In this document: positions 1 through 8,958 of the stretch, piece after piece
Position numbering within the stretch: position 1 is the stretch's first letter
Layout of the letters: each line of letters opens with the position of its first letter
Assembly: GCF_040839445.1 (NCBI RefSeq)
Contig: NZ_JBDPGJ010000007.1
Span: 124,001-188,000, forward strand
Length of the DNA: 64,000 nt
Source of the DNA: Aquibium pacificus
GTDB lineage: Bacteria > Pseudomonadota > Alphaproteobacteria > Rhizobiales > Rhizobiaceae
Direction: 5' to 3'
Notes under the pieces: generated by a model
Database searches by the model: none
Told to the model about the DNA's origin: nothing
Seen by the model: only the letters and a program-made list of their open reading frames with translations
Translations under genes and position numbers: made by a program

Positions 1-1
1 T

Positions 2-646
2 CGCGTCTGCCCGGGCGTCGCGAAGGCTGGCGGTAGAGCCGAAACGCTGGTTCTGGATGTCTCGGATCGTGCCGCGGTTCGCGCCGCTGTGGATGAAGTG
101 GCGGCGAGGCACGGCAGCCTCGACGTGATGGTCGCAAATGCGGGCGTGTCGGCGGGACCCGGCTATCTCACCGAAACCGGTCAGATCAACGCCGTCGACG
201 ATGCGCAGTGGGACCGGGTGCTCGGCATCAACCTGACGGGCGTCTTTGCGTCGGTGCAGGCCGCGGCGAAGCACATGAAGCGGCAGCGCGGCGGCCGCAT
301 CGTCGCGGTCGCCTCGGTCGCAGGGCTGAAGTCCGAGGTGATGTGCGGCTATGCTTATACCGCGACCAAGGCCGCCGTGGTCAATCTCGTGCGCCAGGCG
401 GCGATGGAACTGGCGCCCTATGGCGTGATGGTGAACGGCATCGCGCCGGGTCCCTTCCGCACCAACATCGCCGGCGGACGGATCAGGCAGCCCGAGGTCG
501 AGGCGCAATTCGCCTCCATGGTGCCGCTCGGCCGCATCGCCGATCCCGAAGAGATAAAAGGCCTGGCGCTCCTCCTGTCGTCGCCGGCCTCTAGCTTCAT
601 GACCGGCGCCACGATCCCCGTCGACGGCGGGGTCATGGCTCGCTGA
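2..646 (+). CDS. SDR family oxidoreductase (5' partial)
   Basis: The 3' part of a short-chain dehydrogenase/reductase, an NAD(P)-dependent oxidoreductase. The frame is open from base 2, so the Rossmann glycine motif and start lie outside the window. Visible landmarks are LDVSD after the second strand, the NAG motif (VANAGVS), the catalytic YTATK (YxxxK) and a C-terminal TIPVDGG typical of the family. The substrate cannot be read from the sequence. It converges on tldD, with an 11-bp hairpin between them. Confidence 0.9.
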   Translation, partial: RVCPGVAKAGGRAETLVLDVSDRAAVRAAVDEVAARHGSLDVMVANAGVSAGPGYLTETGQINAVDDAQWDRVLGINLTGVFASVQAAAKHMKRQRGGRIVAVASVAGLKSEVMCGYAYTATKAAVVNLVRQAAMELAPYGVMVNGIAPGPFRTNIAGGRIRQPEVEAQFASMVPLGRIADPEEIKGLALLLSSPASSFMTGATIPVDGGVMAR

Positions 647-690
647 CTGGGTACCTCGGAAAACCCAAAGCGGGGAATGCCGGTGGGTGG

Positions 691-726
691 CGCCGTCAGT
701 ACTTTGCCAGCAACATACTGACGGCG
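691..726. repeat. 11-bp inverted repeat between convergent genes
   Basis: The arms CGCCGTCAGTA (691-701) and TACTGACGGCG (716-726) are perfectly complementary around a 14-nt loop. The hairpin sits between the convergent SDR gene and tldD. There is no T-run on either side, so a classical intrinsic terminator is not supported; it may be a factor-assisted terminator or a palindromic repeat. Confidence 0.5.
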
Positions 727-817
727 TCGGGAACGGACGCACCATTGAAGTTCCAGCTGCAAGAATCGAAACCAGGCACTCGGGTTCAAATCCACTCGAA
801 CGCTTCCCGGCTGACGG

Positions 818-2233
818 CTATGCCTGCGTGCCGCCCACCGTCATCCTGTCCATCCTCAGATGCGGCTGGCCGACGCCGACCGGCACTCCCTGGCCGGCCT
901 TGCCGCACATGCCGATGCCGGTGTCGAGCTTCATGTCGTTGCCGATCATGGAGACGCGGTGCATGGCGTCCGGGCCGTTGCCGATCAGCATGGCGCCCTT
1001 GATCGGCCGGGTGACCTTGCCGTCCTCGATCATGTAGGCCTCGGTGCAGCCGAACACGAACTTGCCGGACGTGATGTCCACCTGTCCGCCGCCGAAGGAG
1101 ACCGCGTAGACGCCCTTCTTCACGGACGCGATGATCTCTTCCGGCGTCTTGTCGCCGGCGGTCATGAAAGTGTTGCTCATGCGCGGCATCGGCTGGTGCG
1201 CATAGCCCTCGCGGCGACCGTTCCCGGTGGCCGCCACACCCATCAGGCGGGCGTTCTGACGATCCTGCATGTAGCCCACGAGCCTGCCGTCCTCGATCAG
1301 CACGTTGCGCGCCGAAGGCGTGCCCTCGTCGTCGATGGTCAGCGAGCCACGCCGCTCGGCGATCGTGCCGTCGTCGACCACAGTGACGCCCTTCGCCGCC
1401 ACCTGCTGGCCCATCAGCCCGGAGAAAGCCGAGGTCTTCTTGCGGTTGAAGTCGCCCTCCAGCCCGTGGCCCACCGCTTCGTGCAACATCACGCCCGGCC
1501 ATCCGGAGGATAGAACGATGTCGAACGTGCCGGCGGGCGCCGGCACGGCTTCGAGGTTGACCAGCGCCTGGCGCAGCGCCTCGTCCGCCGCGTGCTTCCA
1601 GGATTCCTCCGCCACGAACTCGCCGAAACCCTTGCGGCCGCCCATGCCGTAGGAACCGCTCTCCTGGCGGTCTCCCTCGCCGACCACGACCGACACGTTC
1701 ATGCGGACCAGCGGGCGGATGTCGCGCACGAAATGGCCGTCGGCGCGCAGGATCTCCACCTGCTGCCACGAGGCGGCGAGCGACGCGGTGACCTGCCTGA
1801 CGCGTGGGTCCCTGGCCCGCACCCAGCCATCGATCTCCTGCAGGAGCTTCGCCTTCTCGGCAAAGCCGGGCGCTGCGATCGGATTGACGTCGTCGTAGAG
1901 CCTGCGGTTCGTGCCGGTCGGCGCGGCAGCGAGCGTACCCGAATATCCCGCCTTGACCGCGGAGACCGCGTCCGAGGCGCGCAGAAGCGCGGCTTGCGAG
2001 AGCTCGCTCGCGTGCGCGAAGCCTGTCGCCTCGCCTGCCACCGCGCGCAGCCCGAACCCCTGGTCGGTGTTGAAGTTGGCCGTCTTCAGCCGCCCGTTAT
2101 CAAAGACGAGCGCCTCGCCCTCGGAGTATTCGAGGAACAGTTCGCCGTCGTCGGCGCCGGAGACCGCATCGGAAACGATCCGGCGGATGGTCTCTTCGGA
2201 GACGTCGAATTTTTCTAGGAGGCTTTGGGTCAT
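818..2233 (-). CDS. tldD: Metalloprotease TldD
   Basis: A 471-residue TldD-family zinc metalloprotease, the partner of PmbA/TldE in cytoplasmic cleavage of unfolded peptides (peptide antibiotic maturation and antitoxin degradation are known roles of the family). The HExxxH signature HEAVGH is at about residues 251-256. The C-terminal glycine-rich region (TGIGMCGKAGQGVPVG) is typical. Length fits full-length TldD. The pmbA partner is not adjacent. The neighbouring IalB-family gene and cox cluster match the usual rhizobial gene order. Confidence 0.95.
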   Translation of the reverse strand: MTQSLLEKFDVSEETIRRIVSDAVSGADDGELFLEYSEGEALVFDNGRLKTANFNTDQGFGLRAVAGEATGFAHASELSQAALLRASDAVSAVKAGYSGTLAAAPTGTNRRLYDDVNPIAAPGFAEKAKLLQEIDGWVRARDPRVRQVTASLAASWQQVEILRADGHFVRDIRPLVRMNVSVVVGEGDRQESGSYGMGGRKGFGEFVAEESWKHAADEALRQALVNLEAVPAPAGTFDIVLSSGWPGVMLHEAVGHGLEGDFNRKKTSAFSGLMGQQVAAKGVTVVDDGTIAERRGSLTIDDEGTPSARNVLIEDGRLVGYMQDRQNARLMGVAATGNGRREGYAHQPMPRMSNTFMTAGDKTPEEIIASVKKGVYAVSFGGGQVDITSGKFVFGCTEAYMIEDGKVTRPIKGAMLIGNGPDAMHRVSMIGNDMKLDTGIGMCGKAGQGVPVGVGQPHLRMDRMTVGGTQA

Positions 2234-2320
2234 GCCTGGATTCCCGATCGGATTGGGTTGTCGTTCCTGCTAGATAGGCAAATGTCGGGACCATTCCCAC
2301 ACCCCGGGAGGCAATTGGCG

Positions 2321-2746
2321 ATGGCCTACACGCAAAAGACACTGCCGACGGATGCGAGTGTGGCGGACTTCGTGGCCGCCATCGCGGACGAACGTCGCCG
2401 CGACGAGGCAGCGCGCATCGTGCCGATCCTGGAACGCGCAAGCGGCGAGACGCCGCGCATATGGGGCGTATCGATGGTGGGCTTCGGCGAGTATCACTAC
2501 AAGCACCCCGGCGGCCAGCAGGGCTTCTGGTTCCTGACGGGATTCGCGCCGCGCAAGGCGGCGATGACCATCTACGTCATGCCGGGCTTCGAGCAGTGGC
2601 CAGATCTGATGCGCCGCCTCGGCCGCTTCACGACGAGCCAGTCGTGCCTCTACCTGAAGCGGCTGACCGATGTCGACGAAGCGGTACTGGAAGAACTCGT
2701 GCGCCGGTCGGTGGATGTCATGCGCGAGCGCCACGCCGTGCGGTAG
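2321..2746 (+). CDS. DUF1801 domain-containing protein
   Basis: A 141-residue soluble protein of the DUF1801 type (YdhG-like fold), with the typical LxRLGxxTTSQSCLYLKRLTDVD stretch near the C-terminus and no known catalytic residues. The start at 2321 is preferred because a GGGAGGC ribosome site lies just upstream; a longer in-frame extension back to 2225 overlaps the tldD promoter and looks non-coding. It is divergent from tldD. The molecular function of the family is unknown. Confidence 0.8.
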   Translation: MAYTQKTLPTDASVADFVAAIADERRRDEAARIVPILERASGETPRIWGVSMVGFGEYHYKHPGGQQGFWFLTGFAPRKAAMTIYVMPGFEQWPDLMRRLGRFTTSQSCLYLKRLTDVDEAVLEELVRRSVDVMRERHAVR

Positions 2747-2768
2747 TGAACCTGCCCGATGGCGGGCC

Positions 2769-3284
2769 TCACGGCAGCGCGGCGAACCCTTCCGCGAAAC
2801 CCTTCAGGTCGACCGGTATGCCGATTCCCTCTTCGGGCGTCTGGAAGACGATGAAGGTGGCAGCCGTGCCGGTCCTCAGCGTCTCCAGGAGCGGTTCCTC
2901 GAGGATCACCTCCGCGTAGCAGCCGTCCTGGAAGCACCGCACGAAATAGGCGCGGCCAATGTCCTTGCCGTCGACGTTCAGCCCCAGCCCGTTCGGCAGG
3001 AGAACGCCCAGCGGCGCCAGCACGCGAAGGATCTCGGCCTTGTTGTCGGCGGTCTTCAGCACCACGACCGAGAGGCCCACCTCCGGTCTGTCCTCCGCCA
3101 CGACGTTCTGCATCATCACGCACTGCTCGCCGGTGGCGCCCGCCGGTATGTCGCAGATGATGGACCAGGCTCCGTGCGTTGAACGGGCGGGGCTGGTCTG
3201 TTGCGCGCCGGCCGGAACGGCTGCGGTCGCGAAGGCCGCGGCGCCGAGGCCGGCCAGGAAAGTCCGTGCGGAAAGGATGCTCAT
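2769..3284 (-). CDS. Invasion associated locus B (IalB) family protein
   Basis: A 171-residue exported protein. The N-terminus (MSILSARTFLAGLGAAAFATAAVPAGA) is a clear signal peptide, with cleavage probably after AGA. The mature part carries W-x-I-x-C and EQCVMMQNV, as in the periplasmic IalB family common in Rhizobiales; the name comes from a Bartonella invasion factor and does not prove invasion here. The start at 3284 has a GGAGCG ribosome site. An upstream extension to 3509 is not favoured. Confidence 0.85.
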   Translation of the reverse strand: MSILSARTFLAGLGAAAFATAAVPAGAQQTSPARSTHGAWSIICDIPAGATGEQCVMMQNVVAEDRPEVGLSVVVLKTADNKAEILRVLAPLGVLLPNGLGLNVDGKDIGRAYFVRCFQDGCYAEVILEEPLLETLRTGTAATFIVFQTPEEGIGIPVDLKGFAEGFAALP

Positions 3285-3657
3285 CTGCGCTCCATGGCGA
3301 ATCAGGTGGAATGTACCGCGTGGCACGCGCCGGACCAAGCGCACACCCGGCCGCGCGGGTTTCTCACCGTCGTACTGTCGGGGGAATTTGCTCGAATTGC
3401 GACGCCCGCGGCGATTCGGCGCGCCCGCCCACGGTCTTTGTCTGCTGTTCGCCGCGCATGGTCGCCCAACTTGCCATCCCGCGCCCGGCATCGATTTGAT
3501 CTGGCGCAAAAATGCCGCACGGATCGGAACGGGCGTTTTGTTGCGGTCGGCGAGAGAGTATGGTTTTAACGGCGCGAGTCATGCCGGGCTTTTCCAGCCC
3601 GGCTGGGAAATGTGCGCGGCGGCCCGTCCGACCGCGGCGATCGAGGAGAAATCGAGC
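3285..3657. other. Leader region between ialB-like gene and coxB
   Basis: A 373-bp gap without a convincing gene. It must hold the divergent promoters of the ialB-like gene and the cox operon. A perfect 8-bp hairpin (3583-3603) lies just ahead of coxB. TTGATCTGGCGCAA at 3496-3509 is only a half match to an FNR/FixK box, so it is not called as one. Open frames crossing this gap on both strands lack protein-like composition. Confidence 0.6.
3583..3603 (+). promoter_or_regulatory. Hairpin in the coxB leader
   Basis: GCCGGGCT (3583-3590) and AGCCCGGC (3596-3603) form a perfect 8-bp stem with a TTTCC loop, 55 bases before the coxB start. No T-run follows, so it is not an intrinsic terminator. It could stabilise the transcript or mark an mRNA processing site; the role is unproven. 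Confidence 0.45.
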
Positions 3658-4527
3658 GTGACGAGAAAGTTCCTGACGCTGGTGTCCGGCACGATTGCGC
3701 TTATGGCCGCGGCGTCGGCCGCGGTGGCAAACCCGGTCGACTGGCAGACGACCATGAACCCGGCCGCCACGCCGATCATGGAAGAAATCCGCTGGTTCGA
3801 GCAGTACACGCTCTGGTTCATCGTCCCGATCACGCTCCTGGTGCTCGTGCTACTGGCCTGGGTGATCTTCCGCTACCGCGCCAGCGCCAACCCGGTGCCG
3901 TCCCGCACCAGCCACCACACGGTGATCGAAGTGATCTGGACTGTCGGTCCGGTGGTGATCCTGCTGTTCCTGGCCATTCCCTCGTTCCAGCTGCTGACGG
4001 CGCAGTACACGCCGCCGGAGGAGCCGGAACTCACGATCAAGGCGATCGGCAACCAGTGGAACTGGGACTACGAGTACCAGCTCGACGAGCCTTTTAACTT
4101 CAACGCCGCTCTCCTGCAGGACGACGCGCGCGCCGAACTCGGCAAGGAAGACATGGTCGGCTATCCGCGGCTCCTGGCCGTCGACAACGAGGTCGTGGTC
4201 CCGGTCGACGCGACCGTCCGAGTGCTCGTGACGGCCAGTGACGTGCTGCATGCATTCGCCATGCCGTCCTTCGGCATCAAGGTTGACGCCGTGCCCGGCC
4301 GCATCAACGAGACCTGGTTCAAGGCGACGAAGGAAGGCCTCTATTACGGTCAGTGCTCCGAGCTCTGCGGCAAGGACCACGCCTTCATGCCGATCGCCAT
4401 ACGAGTCGTGAGCCGCGACCAGTACGATTCCTGGTTGACGGCGGCGCGGGAGGATCTTCCCGGCGCCAACAGGGCCCTGATGGCACAGATAGAAGCGAAG
4501 ACCAAAGTAGCGGCGGCCGGCAACTGA
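3658..4527 (+). CDS. coxB: Cytochrome c oxidase subunit II (aa3 type)
   Basis: A 289-residue CuA subunit of the aa3 terminal oxidase, which accepts electrons from cytochrome c in the periplasm. It has a signal peptide (cleavage near AVA-NP), two membrane helices (about residues 42-65 and 85-108), and a cupredoxin domain with the CuA ligands in CSELCGKDHAFMP. WNWDYEY is the conserved electron entry region. The GTG start at 3658 is chosen because GAGGAG lies 8-10 bases upstream and a good signal peptide follows; ATG 3610 is an alternative. First gene of the cox operon. Confidence 0.95.
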   Translation: MTRKFLTLVSGTIALMAAASAAVANPVDWQTTMNPAATPIMEEIRWFEQYTLWFIVPITLLVLVLLAWVIFRYRASANPVPSRTSHHTVIEVIWTVGPVVILLFLAIPSFQLLTAQYTPPEEPELTIKAIGNQWNWDYEYQLDEPFNFNAALLQDDARAELGKEDMVGYPRLLAVDNEVVVPVDATVRVLVTASDVLHAFAMPSFGIKVDAVPGRINETWFKATKEGLYYGQCSELCGKDHAFMPIAIRVVSRDQYDSWLTAAREDLPGANRALMAQIEAKTKVAAAGN

Positions 4528-4564
4528 GCCCGGACCCTGACAGAATGACAATGGAGCGGTGAAG

Positions 4565-6214
4565 ATGGCAGGCGCTGCAGCTCACGACCACCACGAGCAC
4601 AAGCCGTATGGCTGGACGCGGTGGGTCTACTCGACCAACCATAAGGATATCGGAACCCTCTACCTGATATTCGCGATCTGCGCCGGCATCATCGGCGGCG
4701 CGCTCTCGGTCGTCATGCGCTGGGAGCTGGCCGAGCCCGGCATCCAGATATTCCACGGCCTGGCGGGCATGGTCTACGGCGTGGAAGGCGATTCTGCCCT
4801 CGACGCCGGCAAGTCGATGTACAATGCCTTTACCACCGCGCACGGGCTGATCATGATCTTCTTCATGGTCATGCCGGCGCTGATCGGCGGCTTCGCCAAC
4901 TGGATGGTGCCGATCATGATCGGCGCGCCGGACATGGCGTTCCCGCGCATGAACAACATCTCGTTCTGGCTGCTGCCGCCCGCCTTCATCTTGCTCCTGA
5001 TGTCGGCATTCATGCCGAGCGCACCCGGCGCCCACGGCGTCGGCGGCGGCTGGACCATCTACCCGCCGCTCTCGACGTCGGGCCAGCCTGGCCCCGCGAT
5101 GGATTTCGCCATCCTGTCGCTCCACATCGCGGGCGCCTCGTCGATCCTCGGCGCCATCAACTTCATCACCACGATCTTCAACATGCGCGCGCCGGGCATG
5201 ACGCTGCACAAGATGCCGCTCTTCGCCTGGTCGGTGCTGATCACCGCCTTCCTTCTGCTTCTGTCGCTGCCGGTCCTGGCGGGCGCCATCACCATGCTCC
5301 TGACGGACCGCAATTTCGGCACGGCCTTCTTCGCGCCGGAAGCCGGCGGCGATCCGATCCTGTTCCAGCATCTCTTCTGGTTCTTCGGACATCCCGAGGT
5401 GTACATTCTCATCCTGCCGGGTTTCGGCATCGTCAGCCACATCGTCTCGACCTTCTCCAAGAAGCCGGTCTTCGGCTATCTGGGAATGGCCTATGCGATG
5501 GTCGCGATCGGCGTCGTCGGCTTCGTCGTGTGGGCGCACCACATGTACACGACCGGCCTGTCGCTCGACACGCAGCGCTACTTCGTCTTCGCCACGATGG
5601 TCATCGCGGTGCCGACGGGCGTGAAGATTTTCTCTTGGATCGCCACCATGTGGGGTGGATCGATCTCGATGCGCACGCCGATGCTGTGGGCGATCGGGTT
5701 CATCTTCCTGTTCACCGTGGGTGGGGTGACGGGCGTGCAGCTCGCCAATGCAGGCCTCGACCGCGCGCTCCACGACACCTACTACGTCGTGGCGCACTTC
5801 CATTATGTGCTGTCGCTCGGCGCCGTCTTCGCCATCTTCGCGGCCTGGTACTACTGGTTCCCCAAGATGACCGGCTACATGTACTCGCCGCTGATCGCGC
5901 GCACCCACTTCTGGGTCACCTTCATCGGCGTGAACCTTGTGTTCTTCCCGCAGCACTTCCTCGGCCTCGCCGGCATGCCGCGCCGCTACATCGACTATCC
6001 GGACGCGTTCGCCGGATGGAACATGGTGTCGTCCTACGGGTCCTACCTGTCGGCGATCGGCGTGGTGATCTTCCTCTACGGCGTCTTCGAGGCGTTCTCG
6101 AAGAAGCGCGAGGCCGGTGCCAATCCCTGGGGCGAGGGTGCCACGACGCTGGAATGGCAGCTCTCCTCGCCGCCGCCCTACCACCAGTGGGAGCAGCTGC
6201 CGAAGATCAAGTAG
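4565..6214 (+). CDS. coxA: Cytochrome c oxidase subunit I (aa3 type)
   Basis: A 549-residue catalytic subunit with twelve membrane helices, carrying heme a and the heme a3-CuB centre that reduces oxygen and pumps protons. HPEVYIL contains the CuB histidine and cross-linked tyrosine, WAHHMYTTGL the further CuB histidines, and HFHYVLSLG the heme ligands. ATG 4565 has GGAG at good spacing; the in-frame GTG at 4559 is too close to it. It lies 37 bp after coxB. Confidence 0.97.
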   Translation: MAGAAAHDHHEHKPYGWTRWVYSTNHKDIGTLYLIFAICAGIIGGALSVVMRWELAEPGIQIFHGLAGMVYGVEGDSALDAGKSMYNAFTTAHGLIMIFFMVMPALIGGFANWMVPIMIGAPDMAFPRMNNISFWLLPPAFILLLMSAFMPSAPGAHGVGGGWTIYPPLSTSGQPGPAMDFAILSLHIAGASSILGAINFITTIFNMRAPGMTLHKMPLFAWSVLITAFLLLLSLPVLAGAITMLLTDRNFGTAFFAPEAGGDPILFQHLFWFFGHPEVYILILPGFGIVSHIVSTFSKKPVFGYLGMAYAMVAIGVVGFVVWAHHMYTTGLSLDTQRYFVFATMVIAVPTGVKIFSWIATMWGGSISMRTPMLWAIGFIFLFTVGGVTGVQLANAGLDRALHDTYYVVAHFHYVLSLGAVFAIFAAWYYWFPKMTGYMYSPLIARTHFWVTFIGVNLVFFPQHFLGLAGMPRRYIDYPDAFAGWNMVSSYGSYLSAIGVVIFLYGVFEAFSKKREAGANPWGEGATTLEWQLSSPPPYHQWEQLPKIK

Positions 6215-6290
6215 GCTGCCGCGCATTGACATCGAGGCCACGACGGCGGCGGCTTCGCACCAAGAAGAACAAGGACTGGAAGCGTTTCAA

Positions 6291-7226
6291 ATGGCCATGG
6301 CCGGACTAGACAGCCGCTTGGAAGCCGGCGTCCACCTCTCCGAGGCGACGCCCGGCGACTATTTCGCGCTTCTGAAGCCGCGCGTGATGGCGCTCGTGGT
6401 GTTCACCGCGGTCGTGGGGCTGCTTTCAGCGCCCGTGACGATGAACCCGTTCATCGCGTTGATCGCGATCCTGTCCATCGCCGTCGGTGCGGGCGCGTCC
6501 GGCGCGCTCAACATGTGGTACGACGCCGACATAGACGCGGTGATGTCGCGCACGGCGAACCGTCCCGTCCCGTCGGGCCGGGTTCAGGGCGGCGAGGCGC
6601 TGGCTTTCGGGCTCGTGCTGTCGGCGCTCTCGGTGATGACGCTGGGCGTCCTGGTGAACTGGCTCGCGGGCTCGCTGCTCGCCTTCACTATCTTCTTCTA
6701 CGCGGTCGTCTACACGATGTGGCTGAAGCGCTCGACGCCGCAGAACATCGTCATAGGCGGTGCCGCCGGTGCCTTCCCTCCGATGATCGGCTGGGCTGCG
6801 GCGACCGGCTCGGTCAGCCTCGAGAGCGTCATCCTGTTCCTCATCATCTTCCTGTGGACCCCGCCGCATTTCTGGGCGCTCGCGCTCTTCAAGGCGGGTG
6901 ACTACGGCCGCGCCGGCATTCCGATGATGCCCAACGTCGCCGGCGAGGCATCGACGCGCCGCCAGATCTTCGCCTATTCGGTGGTCGTCGCAGCCGTCGG
7001 TGTCGCGCCCTGGGTGCTGGGCTTTTCGAGCGCGGCTTATGGGGCCAGCGCGGCGGCGCTGGGTGCCGGCTTCGTGTGGTATGCGTGGCGTGTCCTGAAC
7101 CAGGCCGACGAGGATCGCGTCATGAAGCCGGCCAAGGCGCTGTTTGCGTACTCGATCGTCTACCTGTTCGGCATTTTCGCGGCCTATCTGGCCGATGCGG
7201 TCGTCCTGCGCGCTCTGGTGGCATGA
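6291..7226 (+). CDS. ctaB: Protoheme IX farnesyltransferase (heme O synthase)
   Basis: A 311-residue UbiA-family prenyltransferase with about nine membrane segments that attaches farnesyl to heme B to make heme O, the precursor of heme A for the adjacent oxidase. The first aspartate-rich motif NMWYDADIDAVMSRTANRP is intact. ATG 6291 is used (GGAAGC upstream); ATG 6297 is also possible. Its stop overlaps the next start (ATGA), which suggests translational coupling. Confidence 0.95.
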   Translation: MAMAGLDSRLEAGVHLSEATPGDYFALLKPRVMALVVFTAVVGLLSAPVTMNPFIALIAILSIAVGAGASGALNMWYDADIDAVMSRTANRPVPSGRVQGGEALAFGLVLSALSVMTLGVLVNWLAGSLLAFTIFFYAVVYTMWLKRSTPQNIVIGGAAGAFPPMIGWAAATGSVSLESVILFLIIFLWTPPHFWALALFKAGDYGRAGIPMMPNVAGEASTRRQIFAYSVVVAAVGVAPWVLGFSSAAYGASAAALGAGFVWYAWRVLNQADEDRVMKPAKALFAYSIVYLFGIFAAYLADAVVLRALVA

Positions 7227-7402
7227 GGATGATGGTCTTGGCTGACGAAGACAAGGACGGCATCACGCTCACCGAGAAGCAGCGCAAGGCGCGCCGCGCC
7301 CGTTCGATCGCGATCGGCCTCGGGCTGGCAGCGCTGGTGATCATTTTCTACATCGCCACGATCGCCAAGTTCGGTCCGGCGATCCTCGACCGGGCCCTGT
7401 GA
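7223..7402 (+). CDS. CoxF-like small membrane protein
   Basis: A 59-residue protein with a basic segment (EKQRKARRARS) followed by one membrane helix (about residues 30-50) and a short periplasmic tail. Size, topology and position between ctaB and ctaG match the poorly known CoxF / cytochrome oxidase accessory protein of rhizobial cox operons. Starts at 7223 (ATGA overlap with ctaB), 7229 and 7232 are all possible. The function is unproven; it may help oxidase assembly. Confidence 0.75.
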   Translation: MRMMVLADEDKDGITLTEKQRKARRARSIAIGLGLAALVIIFYIATIAKFGPAILDRAL

Positions 7403-7409
7403 GAGTGCG

Positions 7410-8042
7410 ATGACCGGCGCGGCGAAGAACGGCAACGAGAAGTTCAGGACGCGGTCGAACCTGCTCGTCGCGGGAGCCTGCCTGGGCACCTTCGCGGCCA
7501 TGGTCGGCATGTCCTACGCCGCCGTTCCGCTCTACCAGATGTTTTGCCAGGTGACCGGCTATGGCGGCACCACGCAGCGCGTCGACCGCTACTCCGACAA
7601 GGTGCTCGACCGGAAGATCACCGTTGCCTTCGATGCCAACGTCGCCGGCAACCTTCCCTGGGACTTCAAGCCCGTCCAGCGCCGGGTGACCATGCCGGTC
7701 GGGGAGACGACGCAGATCTCCTACACGGTCAGGAACCCGTCGAGCCGGACCACGCGCGGGCGCGCCTCCTTCAACGTCACGCCCGAGATGGCGGGCGCCT
7801 ACTTCAACAAGGTCGAGTGCTTCTGCTTCACCGACACCGAACTGAAGCCGGGCGAGACGCTGGACATGCCGGTGGTCTTCTACGTCGATCCCGCGATCGA
7901 CGAGGTGCCTGAACTGAAGAACATGACGACGATCACGCTTTCCTACACATTCTTCGCGATCGACGAGGAACCCGCGGCCGCCAGTGCTGCTGCGGCTTCG
8001 CCGGACGCGACCACCAACAAGTCCAGCAATCTCGGGGGCTGA
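7410..8042 (+). CDS. ctaG: Cytochrome c oxidase assembly protein CtaG/Cox11
   Basis: A 210-residue copper chaperone that delivers Cu to the CuB site of subunit I. It has one N-terminal membrane helix (about residues 18-40), the conserved MFCQVTGYGGTTQR segment and the copper-binding ECFCF motif in a periplasmic immunoglobulin-like domain. The alanine-rich C-terminal tail is variable. It sits 7 bp after the CoxF-like gene and 1 bp before coxC. Confidence 0.95.
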   Translation: MTGAAKNGNEKFRTRSNLLVAGACLGTFAAMVGMSYAAVPLYQMFCQVTGYGGTTQRVDRYSDKVLDRKITVAFDANVAGNLPWDFKPVQRRVTMPVGETTQISYTVRNPSSRTTRGRASFNVTPEMAGAYFNKVECFCFTDTELKPGETLDMPVVFYVDPAIDEVPELKNMTTITLSYTFFAIDEEPAAASAAAASPDATTNKSSNLGG

Positions 8043-8043
8043 A

Positions 8044-8934
8044 ATGGCTGACGGACACGCCAAACCGCAACACGACTACCATATCATCGACCCCAGCCCG
8101 TGGCCCTTCATCGGCTCGGTCGGCGCGCTCGTCATGGCGATCGGGGGCATCGCCTGGATGCAGAGCATGAAGTCGGGGTCGGTCCCGTTCTTCGGCCTCG
8201 ACCTTGCCGGTGCCCGCTTCTGGATCTTCGCGGTCGGCTTCCTGATCGTTATCTACACGATGATCTCCTGGTGGTCGGACACGATCAAGGAGGCACACGA
8301 GGGTCATCACACCCGTGTGGTGTCGCTGCACCTTCGCTACGGCATGATCATGTTCATCGCCTCCGAGGTGATGTTCTTCGTCGCCTGGTTCTGGGCCTTC
8401 TTCGACGCCGCGCTGTTCCCCGGCGAGGCAGCGCAGGTCGCGCGGGCGGAGTTCACCGGCGGCCAGTGGCCTCCGCAGGGCATCGAGGTGCTCGATCCCT
8501 TCCACCTGCCGCTCTACAACACGATCATCCTGCTGCTTTCCGGCACGACCGTCACCTGGGCGCACCACGCCCTGCTGCACGATGACCGTAAGGGCCTCGT
8601 CTGGGGCCTGGTGCTCACGGTGGCGCTCGGCGTGCTGTTCTCCTGCGTACAGGCCTACGAGTACGTACACGCGCCGTTCGCGTTCAGGGATTCCATCTAC
8701 GGCGCTACCTTCTTCATGGCGACCGGCTTTCACGGCTTCCACGTGCTGATCGGAACCATCTTCCTGCTGGTCTGTCTGTTCCGCGCCATGGCCGGCGACT
8801 TCACGCCCAAGCAGCATTTCGGCTTCGAGGCGGCGGCCTGGTATTGGCACTTCGTCGACGTGGTCTGGCTGTTCCTCTTCGCCTCGATCTACGTCTGGGC
8901 GTCCGCCGGAGCGACCATCGCCGCAGGGCATTGA
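8044..8934 (+). CDS. coxC: Cytochrome c oxidase subunit III
   Basis: A 296-residue subunit III with seven predicted membrane helices, needed for oxidase stability and proton uptake. Conserved stretches include YGMIMFIASEVMFFVAWFWAFF with the helix-III glutamate, HHALLHDDR and GFHGFHVLIGTIFL, and the C-terminal WYWHFVDVVWLFLF. ATG 8044 follows the ctaG stop directly. A strong terminator after it ends the oxidase operon. Confidence 0.97.
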   Translation: MADGHAKPQHDYHIIDPSPWPFIGSVGALVMAIGGIAWMQSMKSGSVPFFGLDLAGARFWIFAVGFLIVIYTMISWWSDTIKEAHEGHHTRVVSLHLRYGMIMFIASEVMFFVAWFWAFFDAALFPGEAAQVARAEFTGGQWPPQGIEVLDPFHLPLYNTIILLLSGTTVTWAHHALLHDDRKGLVWGLVLTVALGVLFSCVQAYEYVHAPFAFRDSIYGATFFMATGFHGFHVLIGTIFLLVCLFRAMAGDFTPKQHFGFEAAAWYWHFVDVVWLFLFASIYVWASAGATIAAGH

Positions 8935-8958
8935 CAGCCCACGCTGCACGACAACGAG

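Noticed and set aside
770..800. A GGGTTCAAATCC stretch like a tRNA T-arm
   Set aside because: Only two T-stem pairs form and no acceptor, anticodon or D-arm is present; at most a remnant.
3496..3509. TTGATCTGGCGCAA upstream of coxB as an FNR/FixK box
   Set aside because: Only one half-site matches; the other half (CGCAA) is too far from ATCAA.
4385..6241. A 618-codon open frame antisense to coxA
   Set aside because: Low-complexity D/E/H/R-rich translation opposite an invariant oxidase subunit; no independent start or family signal.
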